64,000 nt of DNA, from positions 95,944,501-96,008,500 of the forward strand of contig NC_133026.1 in NCBI RefSeq assembly GCF_048771995.1, in the 5' to 3' direction. Shown here in pieces: positions 13,323 through 27,370 of this stretch. Positions within the stretch are counted from its first letter, which is position 1; the number at the start of each line of letters is the position of its first letter. The DNA comes from Taeniopygia guttata (taxonomy: Eukaryota > Chordata > Aves > Passeriformes > Estrildidae). The translations under genes were made by a program, and so were the position numbers. Under the pieces are notes generated by a model, which worked only from the letters and a program-made list of their open reading frames with translations, was not told the DNA's origin and did no database searches.

Positions 13323-16207
13323 CTGGAGTGGGGAGACATGAACACAAAGGATGTAAGTGAGCTTTGAAGCCTTTCTCCATGGACACAGACTCCAGCAGAT
13401 TAACTTCTTACTGTCCCATGGTGCCAGGGTGCCTGGAAAGCAGAGCTGCTCCATTGGGCCATTCTGAGGCTGCAGAAGAGGGTATTCCCTGTGGCTGAGG
13501 GTACAACTGGCTGACAGATTCCCAGCCAAGGCAAAAGGTCCCAGACCCAACTCAGACATAATTTAGGGCCAGAATTATTTTTTTAAATTTCAGAGTGTTG
13601 TATTTGTGTGTTTTCTACTTAATAAGTCTTAGTTATATCAGTTAGGACTGACAAATAACCAGTGCACATCTTGTTTACCTGAAGCACTGCCTATGAAAGT
13701 AATGCCAGAGGTTTCAAAGGGATGAAAATGACAAATGACAAATGCCACTTCATTTGTCCTTTGAACATGATGCCAGTTTGTCAGGTAAGCACAGCACCAC
13801 TGTAATTCCAAAATGAACTGAAGGTGGGATATGGCAGAATACTGTCTGGGAGGAGGATATGCAAGACGCTTTTTCAGATGGGCTTATGAATCTCATATAA
13901 CCATTGCTTTAATCAGCAATATGGGAAACCACATGTGAAAAGCCAGTGATGAAACTCAGGTAACACTGATAACCCAATTCTATAACCTGATAGCTTTCCT
14001 ACCTCATATTGCATTTTGAAACTGAGATTCACTTAGTAGCAAAAAACGAACTTCCAAAATGCATATCTTCATGCAATGTGTCTTTTTTTTTTTTTAATTT
14101 TATATTGAAGCTTGGATTTAAAATGGTTTTACATAATGCTTTTAAAACTATCTTAATATACTTATTATCTGTAGGAATGCAAAATCATATTTCTATGTCA
14201 ACCACAGAGGTATTAAAGAATAGCTGCAATGGTATAGACTCAAATACTAAAGAATTCAGCTCATGCTGACATTGTTTCAAAACAGTTAAGCAGCTGGGCC
14301 AGTAGTGCTGGAACCAAGAATGATGTTCACTGGACTTGGGAAAACTTTTCCTCACTTTTCATTTGGAAAAGTTTGATCATAACACTTCCTCATGAAAAAA
14401 ACCCCATGGCTCCCCCTGAACATGAGACTATCAGAGCAATGCTGGGACCAAGACAGAAAAAAACCCAACTAAATGAAAAATAGAATAAAAGGTACATCTT
14501 AGTGACACCGAAGACAATAAAACCAGAATCTGAATTCCCAGTGGAATGTTAATGATCATAAAATTGGTTTCATGGCACAAGCAAGCAGGATTAATTTTTT
14601 ATGTGTATTTTCACTTTTCATTCATTGGGTTAAATTGACACTGGCTACCAAAATTTGACTGAGATGAAAAGATTGAATGTTTTCTGCTTCAAGAAGCTTT
14701 TGCATCAAACTGAATTAAAGTTTATGGTGAGCTCTGAGCTATGCAGTAGTTGACAATGTGAATAGTCTTAAAGGTTTTATTGCTTTGACTAACTTTTAAC
14801 CATGATATTAAATAAGGCCTTTATTGTTTTTTTACTTTTATTTGGGATTACATCACAATTATAGTCACTTTATGGCTTAATCTAATGCAAACCTAAGCAT
14901 AAGAAGATTAATGACTCTAGATTTTAATTCTGTGTTCCAAATCTGCCGCATTTCCATCTCAGGAAGTAAAGTCTTGCTTTCCTTTCACCCAGAAACTAGA
15001 ATCATATGTCTTTTAAATGTCATAAGGAATTGATTTCCTATGTAAAATGTGTCTCTTTCCTACTAATAAAGATAAATAAAATATGTCAAGGTATAACTTT
15101 CTTTCATGTATTTTATCCAAAGAATATAAAACAATTTCTGTGACAATGAGCAGGAGTAAATAGACTTACCAACCACAGAGTTCCTTTAACTCAGGTCAAT
15201 TTGTATGATGTGCTGTATCTTGTATAATTAATTTAAAATCCACTTTTGTAGAATAGTGTAGCTTTAATACAGTGATGAAGAGTGGCCCTAATACACTAAT
15301 TTCTAGCCACTAATTTCTAGCAAAGGAATTCAGGTGGTGTCTTAGAATGTGGAAGATGAATTGAAAGCTATTAGGGTTAAAAAAGAAATTAAATCCAGGT
15401 CATTCATTTCCTCTATATATGCCCCAAAAGCCAACATCTCCCTTGCTGTTCTCCAAAGGAAAATTTGTAGATGCTAAATATCACAACAGGGCTAGTTTTT
15501 GCCATTCTGTAACCAAAGGGGTTAAGGATGAAAGTTCTTCTCTCCTGACTGTTAGTATATGCAGTAAAAGATAAGAGAGACAGATAGCAAAGGTTAAGGC
15601 ACACCTGACAGAGCCAAGAGATCTAGGATGTCTGGTTGAGGCTCAAGCTGAACAATATGGCATTGATCTATGAAAATAATAACAAAAAGAATAGAGGACA
15701 TTGGTTCAAATGAAATGAGAAAGCTATGGGTAGTAGAAAAGTTATGAGTTTGGAAAGAATGGATCTAGGCAATATATTTACTTTCGACTTTTATTTTTTT
15801 TAAACAATTAATGATATCAATATACTTCAATAAATGAATAAGAAAATGGTGGTGACAAAATAATAAATAGTCTAAAGGATCCAAGTTGACTTAAGTCTGC
15901 TAAGTTGCAAATTTCCAAAATTTAGGATACTTTTCAGCTTTTTGTTAAAATTCAGCATATCGCATACTGGAAATTCTATGTTACAATAGAGCCTTTTGTT
16001 TTCATTCCTAAATATTTTAAGATTCATACAGCTGATCAGCCTTATGGAGTCCTAGGTACTGCAGTGTCTCCAAAGTTACACTTTATGTCAGCAGTAAGGA
16101 TTTTGAAACTAAAGAGACAGGTAAAGTTTTTTGCAGTAAACTATTAAAGTTCCACAACTTTCTAAGTTTCCTGCTTCAGTTATATTTGGACCTTAAAAGG
16201 TTAAGAG

Positions 16208-16265
16208 AGAAGAAGAAGAAGAAGAAGAAGAAGAAGAAGAAGAAGAAGAAGAAGAAGAAGAAGAA
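16208..16265 (+). repeat. (GAA)n microsatellite, about 19 units
   Basis: An uninterrupted AAG/GAA trinucleotide run of about 58 bp lies inside the inferred intron. On the transcript strand it is UUC/CUU. GAA/TTC runs are known to form triplex DNA and to vary in length; at 19 units this one is short. It is likely to be polymorphic between individuals. Confidence 0.95.
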
Positions 16266-17021
16266 TACTATTTGTGGATTTTGCAGCTCTTTGGTACCAC
16301 AGCTGCTTTTAAGAATACAAAACTAACTCTTCCCTACAATTATTCTGGAGTCAGCATAAGAGGAATTTGATGATTTCATGACCTGAAGACACCAGTGGAG
16401 CTGGGTGAGGTTTTTCCCGCCATGGCTTACAGAGGAAAAGTTGCTTTTCTTTCTGTTCCAGGACAGAACCTTGGAAACATAAGTATTATTCAGCCTGCTT
16501 CATCCTTTATTCAAATTTACTCTCAGGATTATAGAATGCAATGAAGCTGCAGTCCAAAGCAATTAGGTATGAATGATCCATCAAGAAAATTTAATGTAAC
16601 TCAGTAAATTACATTAAATTAGATTTTTCCTGATCTTAATTATGTTGGAAACAGAGGCAGTATACACCAGGATCTTATTTCATGGCATGGTGCTTATTTA
16701 TAACAATTCTTTAGAGGAAAAACCCAATGGTTTCCTAGTAACAGCAGTGACTGATGTACATATAAGTAGATCGATCACAACTTCTGAGAGAAAACTTGCA
16801 GTACTAAGCTAAATGAAAAGGAAAAAAAAAAAGAGAAGAGATCCAGGGATAAGCTTTAAAAGCTCCCTTACTGCTGCTTATTGGGAGATGTTTCTGTTTT
16901 AGATTCAGAATTGAAATTCTTAACCAGAAGGCAGGCACCAACCCTTTTTCTTTTCTAAATGAAATAAAGGTCACTCTTTTCTTTTCCAATACAAGAGTTC
17001 AAGGGATTCTCATCTGATGTT

Positions 17022-17090
17022 CATTGGTTAAAACACTCGTCTGTGATGTACAAGTTCTGTGTTTAAATTCCCCTCTGCTTGTGGGTAAGG
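17022..17090 (+). mobile_element. tRNA-derived SINE relic
   Basis: The segment starts with a box-A-like element (TTGGTTAAAACACTCGTCTG) and has a box-B-like element about 30 bases later (TGTGTTTAAATTCCCC, compare GGTTCRANTCC). It continues into CTCTGCTTG. The spacing and wording match the head of sauropsid tRNA-derived SINEs that read GGTTAGARCACYCRCCTG...GGTTCAAATCCCC...TCTGCCTG. Box B has lost its conserved GGTTC core and the stems no longer pair well, so it is an old inactive copy and not a functional tRNA gene. I saw no clear tail or target-site duplication. The family name cannot be settled by eye. Confidence 0.45.
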
Positions 17091-20000
17091 TTCAACATTG
17101 CACTTTCAGTGGAAAAGCAGCTGAAAACGTTCCCTTTCTGCTCTGTACTGACACTGCTGTTCACTGTCCCTCAGTTGAGCCATTGAGACTGCAAAGCTGC
17201 TTTGTAGACTGAAGCACTTTGGTCATCTGGTTTGCAAGAGCCCTACAAATCTCTGTACTGGCAAAGCTGAGAAGCAGGAACAAGCAGCCAAGGGGAAGAG
17301 ATGGCAGGTTTTTTCTCAGGCTGGTTTCCCTGCCAGATGGTTTGTTTGGCAAATGATGACCTGTGAGCAATGTGCCACCAAATGCAGTCACCACCAGACT
17401 GATCACAGCTCTGATGCAGGAGCACTTTTGAAACCTTGTGACTAAGCTTTTCCCATACAAGATCTAATAAAAGTTTATGTTTCTGCAGTACAGTGATTAA
17501 AAATTAATAGAACCAGAGGCTCCTGTGTTTCAGCTTCTGTTGCAGGCCTTTAATTACCTTATATGAGACAGCCATTAGGTAAAAATAAAGACATTTGCAG
17601 CTGCACAGCAAGCTTTCATCTGGGATTTCTTAACCTCTGAACAGATGACTTTACAAACAAAAGGATGTACTTCTAATGCATTTCTATTTTTCTAGGTAAA
17701 TATAATAAATTTATTTTTGAAAATAAAATTTTATATTTCCATTTCCAAGATTATGAGCACAAAATTGAAGTCATTAAATTAGAGCCAATTGGATATCTTT
17801 ACTAGTATTGTGTTTTGTATTTGGGAGTCTCTGAGACCTAATGATTGCAAAAGTTCTGCAATTGCTATAGATGTCTCTATAAATGCTATAGAAAATCATG
17901 TGTGCTCAAAAGAAATTTCTATGAATCAATCAGTGCAAGCTAAGAATAAATAAAGTGAATCAATTGTTCCATTGTAAAGCAGTTTCTTCTTTTTAGAAAT
18001 ATTAAATGGAAAATTCTGTTGTTCACAATAAACAGAACAGTCTGGGAAGCAGAGAAACAGAGATTATGAGATTTTATCATTGCACAACAGGATAGTGCAA
18101 GAAGGTGGAAAAAACCCAATTAACTAACAGATGTTTCAAGAATGAAACATTAGTAAGAAGGAGTCAGCTCTATGTTGTTTCCTCACACAATTCTCACTGG
18201 ACTAAATGCAACTCTTGAGTCAAAAGTTCCCAAAACTAGTACCAGTCTTTAATCTAGATTTGCATTCTCCAAGGACTTTTCCAACAGCAATGAAAGCTCC
18301 TATTTATACCAGAAGAGGCCCAAAAAAATTTAGTTCTGAAAAGAACTAAATTTTTATGACTGGTTATTTCAGATGGAAGCTTTTACCCTCTAAGAGCTTT
18401 TGTTGCAAAGGAAGAGACTTCATATTTTATTCTGGACAAATAAAAAAAATTCTCCAAAAAAACCCCCTACTTTGGTCTCGAATCAGTTAAGTGGCTATTA
18501 TTGCATCAAAAAGGATACTTTCATTTAAGGCAGAAAATAAATGACTGCTGCTATCCTATTTATAAATTGATACTGGTTAAAATTCTGCCAACTCTCTGTA
18601 TTGAATCTATTGAGCTACTGATGACAAAGCAGCTTTTCCTTTTCTGCTGTTAGATGATTGGAATAACTAAAGCAAAGTTTCATAGCAGGACAAACTGCTA
18701 CAAAGCAAAACATTTATTTTGCAGTAATGATGCAGTTGGATTGGAAGGGCATTAATTGGTACAACAATTATTATGCTGTCACTCACAAAAAGATGCAATG
18801 GAAGGCAGCAGATGGAAACTGAAAAACAGCATAAACTACATTACAGCATATTGATTTCCATATACTTATTGAAAGTGAAACTGTGGGCCTGATTCAGTTC
18901 CAAATAAAGAAATACGAATTTTTCTTCGAATTTAACTGCAGTTGAAATTAAAACTCCAGGGAACACAGCTGGGCTCCAACTTTCATATATTCTAAAATAA
19001 TTTTGGATTTAATTCCACCAGATACATATATCTTTCTGAAGGGAGAAAGAATATAAAGAAACCTAATTCTTGAGACAGATTTTTAAGATAATTGTATAGT
19101 CTGTTTAATATTAATACTTTTGAATAAAAGTAATTTAAATTGAGAATAAAATACATAGGAAATATATGAAGAGAGAGAATGACAAACTCTCAGCCTCCCC
19201 TTTTAAAATATTTCTTTTCCATTCTTAATTGAAAAAAGAATTTCATTTTCCTCAGAATTTGAAACAGAAATAGTAATTTTTTTCTTGTTCACCATCAAGA
19301 TTAGTAAGTACCTGAGCAGATACATATTTGTTACAGAGCCATATCACTTTCCAGAATTGGAGGACTATTATTTAACTTAAAAGTCTTTGTCATCGTCATC
19401 AAGACCTCCTCTAGAAAAGGAGCTTTACATATGCAGAAGAGACTGCAGGATTGCCAATTTAAGACCAGTAAATTTACAATATGTGGATTTTCAGCATTCC
19501 AATTTTGGCACAATAATGCTGGAGTTCCAAGAAGAGCAAGTCTACATGACAATAGAAACACAGAAAAATTGTTTCAATACCTACAATGTGAAATGCTTGT
19601 AAATATTATGCACAGGAAAAAAAAGCATTATTTAATTTATACCCCTACCTAAAATAGCAGGTATTTAAAAGCAGCATAGTGAAACATGTAATTAAAGCCA
19701 ATGTATTGACTGAAGGCCAGGTCAGCTTAATTGCTGCTGTGTTTTGCTGGGAAGTGTTTTTAAATACTTACTGTCCTGCTGCACTTAACCTGTGAATCAC
19801 CTACTTAGACTATCACTAGTTGGAGTAGCTCCTGTGATAGAAATATTAGGACATCAATCACATCTTTCTCAAGGGTTTGTAGGTTTATCTTGCTCTCTAA
19901 TTTTAATTGGCTTCCATTAGGATTTTTTTCCTAATAATGCATTTAGGTGTGTTTATAAAGGAAGGAGACGTATATAAATCCCTACTACCTACCATCTCCA

Positions 20001-23000
20001 CCCAGGACAGAGAAAAGAAAATTATTTACACATCTCACAGTACCCAATAGTCTTTTCAATTTTTGCTCATGTTTCTACTGCCAAAATCTGACACATATTT
20101 GGAAAAACTGATCTATTTTACATATTATATCTCTTTGACTGGTACTCTTCTATTTGTTATCTGTAACTGTAGGCATGTGTGCCTGAATTTCAAGGAGATT
20201 AAATAAAAGAAATTGGAGCAGCAATTTTTCTAGTTTTGTGCTCTGAGCCAATGTGCAGGTAAGCATAAAAAGCTTGTAGTTAGCTTTCTTACATTGTCTT
20301 CCATATAAAGACCACAGCAGTCCTTGCAGAGATTAATTCATTTTGTCTTTGCAGCTTTTTGCACTTGTGTTAATGTTGGAGTACTAAACCAACCTCCTCT
20401 CACCCTCTGTCCTGAGTTCAGCTCTTTAACAATGCCAACACAGTTGAAGAAGGTTCAATCATGTTCCCACTTGACACAAAATTAGGCTGAGGTCCAAATT
20501 TGCAACAAAACAAACATCCTTTTCCAGTTGAACACTCTCAAAAATAAGGATTTCTGAGTTTGTGCAGTGATAGTTTAATTTTTTAATTTATTGGTTTAAA
20601 AGTATTTTTCAGGGAGCCCTGATAGCCTGGCATTGAGCAGCCTCATCTTGCAACCCAAATAATTCTGTAATGCAACAAAATAATTTCTTTGTAAAAATTT
20701 TTCTTGTGAGAAAAAAATTCCTCTATTTAAAAAAGAAAATCAGTTAAATAAAGTATTGAGCTGCTCTTCCTGACTTGACTAAGTTAGGAGAGTTGCAGGT
20801 TTCTCTGAACCATTACAAAGATGATCCAAAATTTGTGCGTATGGAGAAGTGACTATGGTCAAGGATTTTGTTTTGTACTGAAAGATACAGGCATCATGAC
20901 CTTGAAGAAAAGCTTTTGAGAGGAAATGTGGGCAGTTTAGTACTAAAATGTATCAAAATGCCAGGAAGTTAATGAACAGCAAATAAAATCTTGAATGAGT
21001 GCCCTAACAAAGCTACCTGAAAAGGCTGAGTACTTTGTCCATGATGGCCTAATTTATTCTTTAAACCACAGGCTCAGTCAACCAGAAACTAATATAAAAC
21101 CTAATATAAAACATCTCCACATAACTTGTAAAAAGTTGAGGTTTATAATGAGAATAATAGCTGTTTCTGAACTTGTGTCTGTGCCAAGTAAATTTATTTC
21201 ATTCACCGCAAAAGTAAACAAAGACTAAGGATTTTTATACATGATGCATATAGTTTCACTTTCCTATTCAAGATCAAAACTCAATGAACTTTTTAAACAG
21301 AAACTTCACAAAGCAGACATTCCATGTTGGTAACACTAAGGAAAAAAAAGGTAGAGGAGAAATTTCTGGAAGTGGCAATTTCCTTTACTTCAAGGAACAC
21401 TTGAATGAGATCCAATTGCAAAATGCAAGAAATAACAAGAAAAGAATGCTCTGATCCTAAGTGCATATGGGAAAGGCTAAAGTGGGGGAAAGAGACAACA
21501 GCTAGGGAAGACTCCAACAAGAAAATTATTTCAGTGTTTATTTTGTATCATGCAGACATAACAAGCCAGCAAAAGAAAATACTAAGAAAAATTAACCTGC
21601 TCCTGGGATAATTGAAAATCAGGAAGAATATGAAGCTGGTGAAAAAAGAAACAAACATGAAGGATTGATAAAACTGTGTGGATTGAGTTAATTTTTCTTA
21701 CATAATTTTCTGCTGTGTCTAAGTAGGTAGAGCTCCACGCTTAGCTATCTGCTTTTGACTCCTGGGTAGAGCATGAAGTCATTATGACAGCCAACTGATG
21801 GTAGATCTTTGGGCAGAAATTGATTTGGAGTATAATTTTCTTTTACATCCTTGCAAAGTATATGTACCAGAACAATTTAAAGCTGGTAGCTATGCATGTA
21901 GTGTCATCATCCTGGTTTACCAATTTGTTAGCTCAGTGTTCACTTTTCCCTTCCTCAAAATGTTTATGTCATGCTTTTATTACAGCCAAACTAAATGCCC
22001 CTTCAAAAGAGAGATTTTATCAGATAGATTGTTTAAAAATCAATGCCTAAATCTATCACTGATATAACAGAAAGCATCTTACTGAAAAATTCAATGTAAA
22101 AATGCAAATTTATACATTGCATATCACTTTGATGATATGGAATATGTCACTGTTAAATATTTATTGCATTTCAAATCATGTTAACATTTCCCCTTGGATA
22201 CACTATTCCAGAAAACTCTATACAGGCCTGATGAAATTCAGCTGATACTACAGAGATGGAGTGAATTTCTAATTTAATATTAGAATATGTAAAGTGAAAT
22301 GAAGGAAAAATTTACTTACATCCATAAAAAGTGTGTAGTGTGGAGATAGTACACAGCCTTTGCAAAGGGGGTACTACTGCAGGTACTATTGATTGATTGG
22401 TGCTGTTTAATCTTGTGGCTGTTATAATTCTGCTGATCTTTATATTGGCCAGTATTTCCTGGCCTGGTAGCATTTTCATTATAAACACTCCATTCACAAA
22501 GATTTATCACTAGACCATAAAAAAATTGCCATAAAATGAAACTCAGCACATGAGGTCTGAGAACGAAGTCAAAGAGCAAATTTAGTCTGACAGGATGGAG
22601 GGAATATGTTTTTCACCACATTTTATGTAAGTAAAATACAGCCTTGATTGGAAAAAAAAATTAAAAATAGAGAAAAAATTGGCAGGCAGTAAAGCTTACA
22701 TTGCTCAACATAGTGAAAATGGGGATAAAGGATTTATGCTAGCCCAAATTGATATCCATTCTACAAAAACTATATTTAAAAGACAATTTTATTATCTGAG
22801 TAGAACATGAGAACTAAAAACATATAAAACATAAAGTCTAAGACATGCAGGTGGCACATCTGAGCCCTTCCTTTTGTGCTCCCAGCTCCTCTTTGCACAC
22901 CTGAAGAGCTAGGGAAACAGGGAGAATAATGTAAGCAAAACGAACTCTTATCAAAAACAAAGACACAAAAAAGGTAAACAGAATTGCAAAACATGTTTTA

Positions 23001-23921
23001 TGCATATTTGCTTTCCACTGTGGAGTCAGATATGCTCCACTTTTGGGTTGTTCAAAGAGGCAGGAATGCCTGGCTATTGGAAATGGTTGTGAGGTGTAAC
23101 AGGACCATCATTTTAGTATCAGCTGTGCCTGCGATTACCTCAGCAAATGGATGCATGGCAATTTCAGTTCTGTTTGAGCCATGCTTGAGATTTTCACTGC
23201 ACAAAAGCAGCAGAACTCATCATCTGTTTTTGATAATTTTCCTCTACCTCTGTTACAAAGCGCAGAATCGTTCCATTACTGCACTTCCATTGAAGGAAGT
23301 TCCCTGAGGACAAAGTGCCATTCAAACCATAGACAATGTCGTCCAAGAACAGGAAAAAGTCTTGGACTCTGGTAAAACACCTTTCCTTCAAGGAACTTTC
23401 TATTTATGTTGTAACACAGGGAATTAGCCCAGCTTGTGTGTATTTTGCTGTGAAGAGAAGGAGTAGGGTGGTTTGTGGGAGATAAAAAACACCTTTCCCA
23501 GTTTGATAAAATGAGCTATTTAAACTTACTAAAGATTTTCCATTTTTTTTTCTGCCACCAATGAGAAAAATTCAGAGAAGATCTCATATTAATATATGCA
23601 GGGATGAAACACAGCTTTCAGAAGTTCTACCTTTCAAAATTGACTTTTTTACCCATATATTAAAAGCATTTATTAAACCATTTGTTATTCAGATTTGGGC
23701 TCTCTATGAAATAACTTTCTATGAAATTGTCCTTACGAATATTCTTTAGGAGACTTTAATGTTATTTCAAGCTGCAACTAGACAGTAATAGTAGATGCCA
23801 TGTAAAAGTGAAATATTGTATTAGCTCATAATTAACTCTCTGGAAATGTTAAAAAGCTTCCTGAAACACTTGAGCAAGTCAGGAAAACATACCTCTCCAG
23901 CAGTTCTAAAGGAAAAAGGAC

Positions 23922-23938
23922 TTTTTTTTTTTTTTTTT
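23922..23938 (+). repeat. Poly(T) tract, 17 nt
   Basis: An uninterrupted T-run. No poly(A)-tailed element could be recognised next to it on the minus strand. Confidence 0.9.
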
Positions 23939-24653
23939 AAGTGCAATATGGAATTATAAGACTTGAGACAGTAGGCACAGTACACAAAAAATAAAGAAAT
24001 TGATTTTATGACATGTATTTGAGGTATATTTTGAGGTGTTTGGTAGTAGCCATTGCAAGTGGTTGAACAGTTTATGAAATGGATGGAATAAAGGAAAGGT
24101 TACTGCCTGTACTGAGTGTAACAGCACTCTGAGTTCTTTTGTTCCTTGTAGAGATTGTATATATAAAATATGTGGCAAAAAGGCAGTTCACAGAGATGAA
24201 ACAAATTATTTTCCTCTATAATTTATTCTCTAAAATAAAGAAGTTTATTGATTTTTAGATTATAGATGTTTAATTGGAATAAAGTAGATGTCTAAAACAC
24301 CAATGAAGCACTCAGGAAAGTTAATCCATTTTTCATGACTCTATAAATAATTTCTTCTAGCTGTAAAAGCCTTCAATTACCCACCAGGAAATAAAAAACA
24401 ATGGCTCTAATTTACTGAGGGATGCAAGTGATGTTCTTTTGCTTTTATTTTTTCCCTGAAAGGGAATTCACTGTGATTCAGTGTGAACAAACTGTGCCAT
24501 TTTTATTACACTTGTGTAACAATAGAGGAAATGAGTGGAGGTAAATCTGGAAAGGGGTGTCAAGGAACTTGACCTGCTTGTTTCTGGAGATGGGAGGAGT
24601 CCCTTTGCCTTTTTCAGACAACAGAAGAAACAGCTTAAACCAAAGCATTTCCT

Positions 24654-24676
24654 CCCACACCCACCTCCCCCCCCCC
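24654..24676 (-). repeat. C-rich tract ending in 10 C; G-quadruplex-type motif on minus
   Basis: The plus strand has CCC, CCC, CC and then ten C in a row (24667-24676). The minus strand therefore starts with G10 followed by GG, GGG and GGG. The ten-G run can supply two tracts, so the four-run rule can be met. It lies within the inferred intron on the transcript strand. Confidence 0.45.
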
Positions 24677-25808
24677 AAATAAACAAATAAACAGAATATA
24701 AAACCCAATGATAATAGTAAAAAACACTGAAAGTACCAACTACGTGCCTTCTCTGGAATATAATTTCTAAAAGTGTAAATATTCTGTCCTGTGTTTTGCT
24801 TTTTTCCATTCCTTAGCTGAGGATGGCTTTTTGTTAGCATTCCTTTTGTGGCCTCTCAAATCACAGAAGCTGTTTGAGCAGCTCAGCAGCAGTCCCTTCA
24901 AAAGATTTCCTTAATTCCAGCTGCTGGGAAGAGTCCTGACAGACCCAATTGACTGATCTGCTGAAGCAGGAAGGGGTAGAGAACTATCACCTCTTAAATG
25001 ACATTCATCCTGTCCTCTCTCACTGCCTGTTAGTTAAATGTTACTAAAGCAGCCAGGAAATGACAAAAAAGCATGCCACAGCACAAGACAATAAGCAGCA
25101 ATCATATCAGAACATGGCATGTGCAAAGTAATTACACTTCCTACAGACATTTAGAGAAAAGAGTGTGACATTAAAGCAAGGCACTTTGCTGATGGCCATT
25201 TTGCCATTGGCTTTTACTGTAAAGAACTGTAACACAGATTTTAAATTCATTATGAATGTCTGCAGTTGTAGCATGCAGGTAAGAGATGCTGAGGTGAACA
25301 AAGATGAATTAATCTCCCAGAATGGTTGAATGCTACAGGTATTGGTGGTTGGTAGCAGTTTAGCTAACAGGAAGAATGGAGCCATCAGCAGTAGAAGGGA
25401 AAGAAAAGTAATGTAGAGGATTCACTTCACAGTTTCTTAATGAAATCTCAGGAATTTCTTACATATAGCTAGACCATCCAGTGCTCCAGTAATTTGCAGC
25501 TATTGGTGGTCACACAGTGGCATGTGAAATGCAGAAATTGCAGCGCAGACACAAAAGAGATTCACACCAGCTTCTGCCACCATGGCTTGCTGCCTTTTGT
25601 GCTATTATTTTTCCTTTCAGTGCCTATTATAGCAGAGCAGCATATAATGTGGAAGCATACAGTATGAGACAGTATTCCTGAGTGATGGTACTACTTCTCC
25701 ATGAACACTGCAAAAATTATTACCTTGCATGTAAATTTTTAGGTTTACTAGTACAGCTCTAAAAGGAAGGAAGTAAATAATAGAATACAAGTAGTTTTAT
25801 GGCTGGAC

Positions 25809-25825
25809 AAAAAAAAAAAAAAAAA
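25809..25825 (+). repeat. Poly(A) tract, 17 nt
   Basis: An uninterrupted A-run. The upstream sequence was not recognisable as a retroposed gene or SINE. Confidence 0.9.
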
Positions 25826-26121
25826 GGAATTTAGAGAGCTGAAAATCAGCTGTGATTTAAAAGGACGTTAAAGTATGAATTCAGCAGAAATGACAACTCT
25901 GTGGGTACTATATCTGGTGAAACGTGATATCATACTTTTACACTAAGGCAAAATGGCAGCTTGGAAAACTGTATTGTATGAGGTACTGGCTTCAGGTTGC
26001 AAGAGTAAAACCAAACTAAAATTAAACATATATATTTTCTATTTTAAAAGTACAATTTAAAGGGAAACAACTAATAAAACAAATAAAAAATTAAAACCCC
26101 AACAAATAAAAAACCCAAGTT

Positions 26122-26148
26122 CCCCCCCTCCCCAGCCCCCCACCCCCA
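26122..26148 (-). repeat. C-rich tract; strong G-quadruplex-type motif on minus
   Basis: The plus strand has C-runs of 7, 4, 6 and 5 separated by single T, AG and single A. The minus strand thus has four long G-runs with loops of 1, 2 and 1 nt. Short loops and long runs are the pattern expected of a very stable quadruplex. It sits in the inferred intron on the transcript strand. Confidence 0.55.
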
Positions 26149-27370
26149 ACAATTTCATAAGCAAATGACTTTTACCAGTTTTTGCAATTGATGTCTTTAT
26201 AACTTACTCTCCCTGGAGCAATAATAATTAAAAATTAGAAATTGTGAGGACTTTTACTCATCGCTTTTTAAACAGGACAAAGCAGTAATGTGTATTCCTT
26301 AGCTAAGTCCTCAGGCTGAGGTGTGAGATAACACTTATAGAGCAGGTTTGCTATTAACAAAATATAGATGGGTATTTATTCTACAACCAGAAAAAGAGCT
26401 AAAATCTTTTGTGTTAGAGCTCACACCAGTGATTACTGCACTATCCTGATTAGTCAGGACACTGACTCTGCACCACAAAATCACCATATCTACATCCCAT
26501 TGCTAGAGCATGCCATTAAAATAATTTTCTTTATATAGTGTTGCAGCTGCAGACATGATCAGTACTAAGGCACAGAAGAGGGAGCATTCCGTGATTCTTG
26601 GAGAGCTTTGTCTCTCACATGATCTTTACATTCTTTTAAGATTTTACGTTTTCCTTCATAAGTAGGAGAATGGGATCCAGTTAGTTACTTACACTTATGT
26701 CTCTTTTCAATGAATATTTGATGAAACACAGCAATGGCTACAGAAGTCCCTAAAGCAGCTCAGAAATTGAGGTACTACCTCAAAATGTCTGCCAGCCAGT
26801 AAACAAAACCTGGCTTCATAAATTCCCTTTGAAAAATGAAACAAGCATTTTTTGACTTTTGAGAACAACCATTTACTAAAAAAGGAAATTTTCTGGGATG
26901 TGAAATCTGTCTGTCCATTCACCTTAGTGGATAATCTGGAGCTGAATTTAAAATGTGACTGGGGAGCTATCTAAATTTTAGAAAGTATTCAGATCTGCTG
27001 CTGAGGGCTGTGAACCATATGCTTTGTGCCTACAAAATGTGTTTCTCAGACAATACCTAGGGAATTTCATAGAAGCAATGAGCAAGGGGAAATCCAATTT
27101 TTATATCTTTGGTAGAATGACTAAATAGCAATGACTCAGGCAGCTGGACCATCATGATCCATTACAGATCCATCCTTTCCCTACTAAATTGTTACTTTCA
27201 GAGCAAAAATAAGGAAGCATTAGCAGCAAGGAACACAAAATGCAGTGTTGCTGTTTCTACTGACCAGCTATTATTTTTCTTCATTTTAAAAATTAATTGC
27301 CTTGAAAAAGTAGTAGAGTTATATCAAAATATCTTGAATTTCCTGCCCCTCAAAAGCAAAGAAAAAGAGA

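Larger units (their letters stand above)
13323..27370. other. Left part of the inferred intron, mostly featureless
   Basis: Outside the GAA run, the SINE relic and the C-rich tracts this is AT-rich sequence with short open frames on both strands. None has codon bias or paired splice sites that I could support. Confidence 0.4.

Noticed and set aside
17022..17090. Functional tRNA gene
   Set aside because: Box B has lost its GGTTC core, stems do not pair and no 3' T-run terminator fits, so a SINE relic is the better reading.
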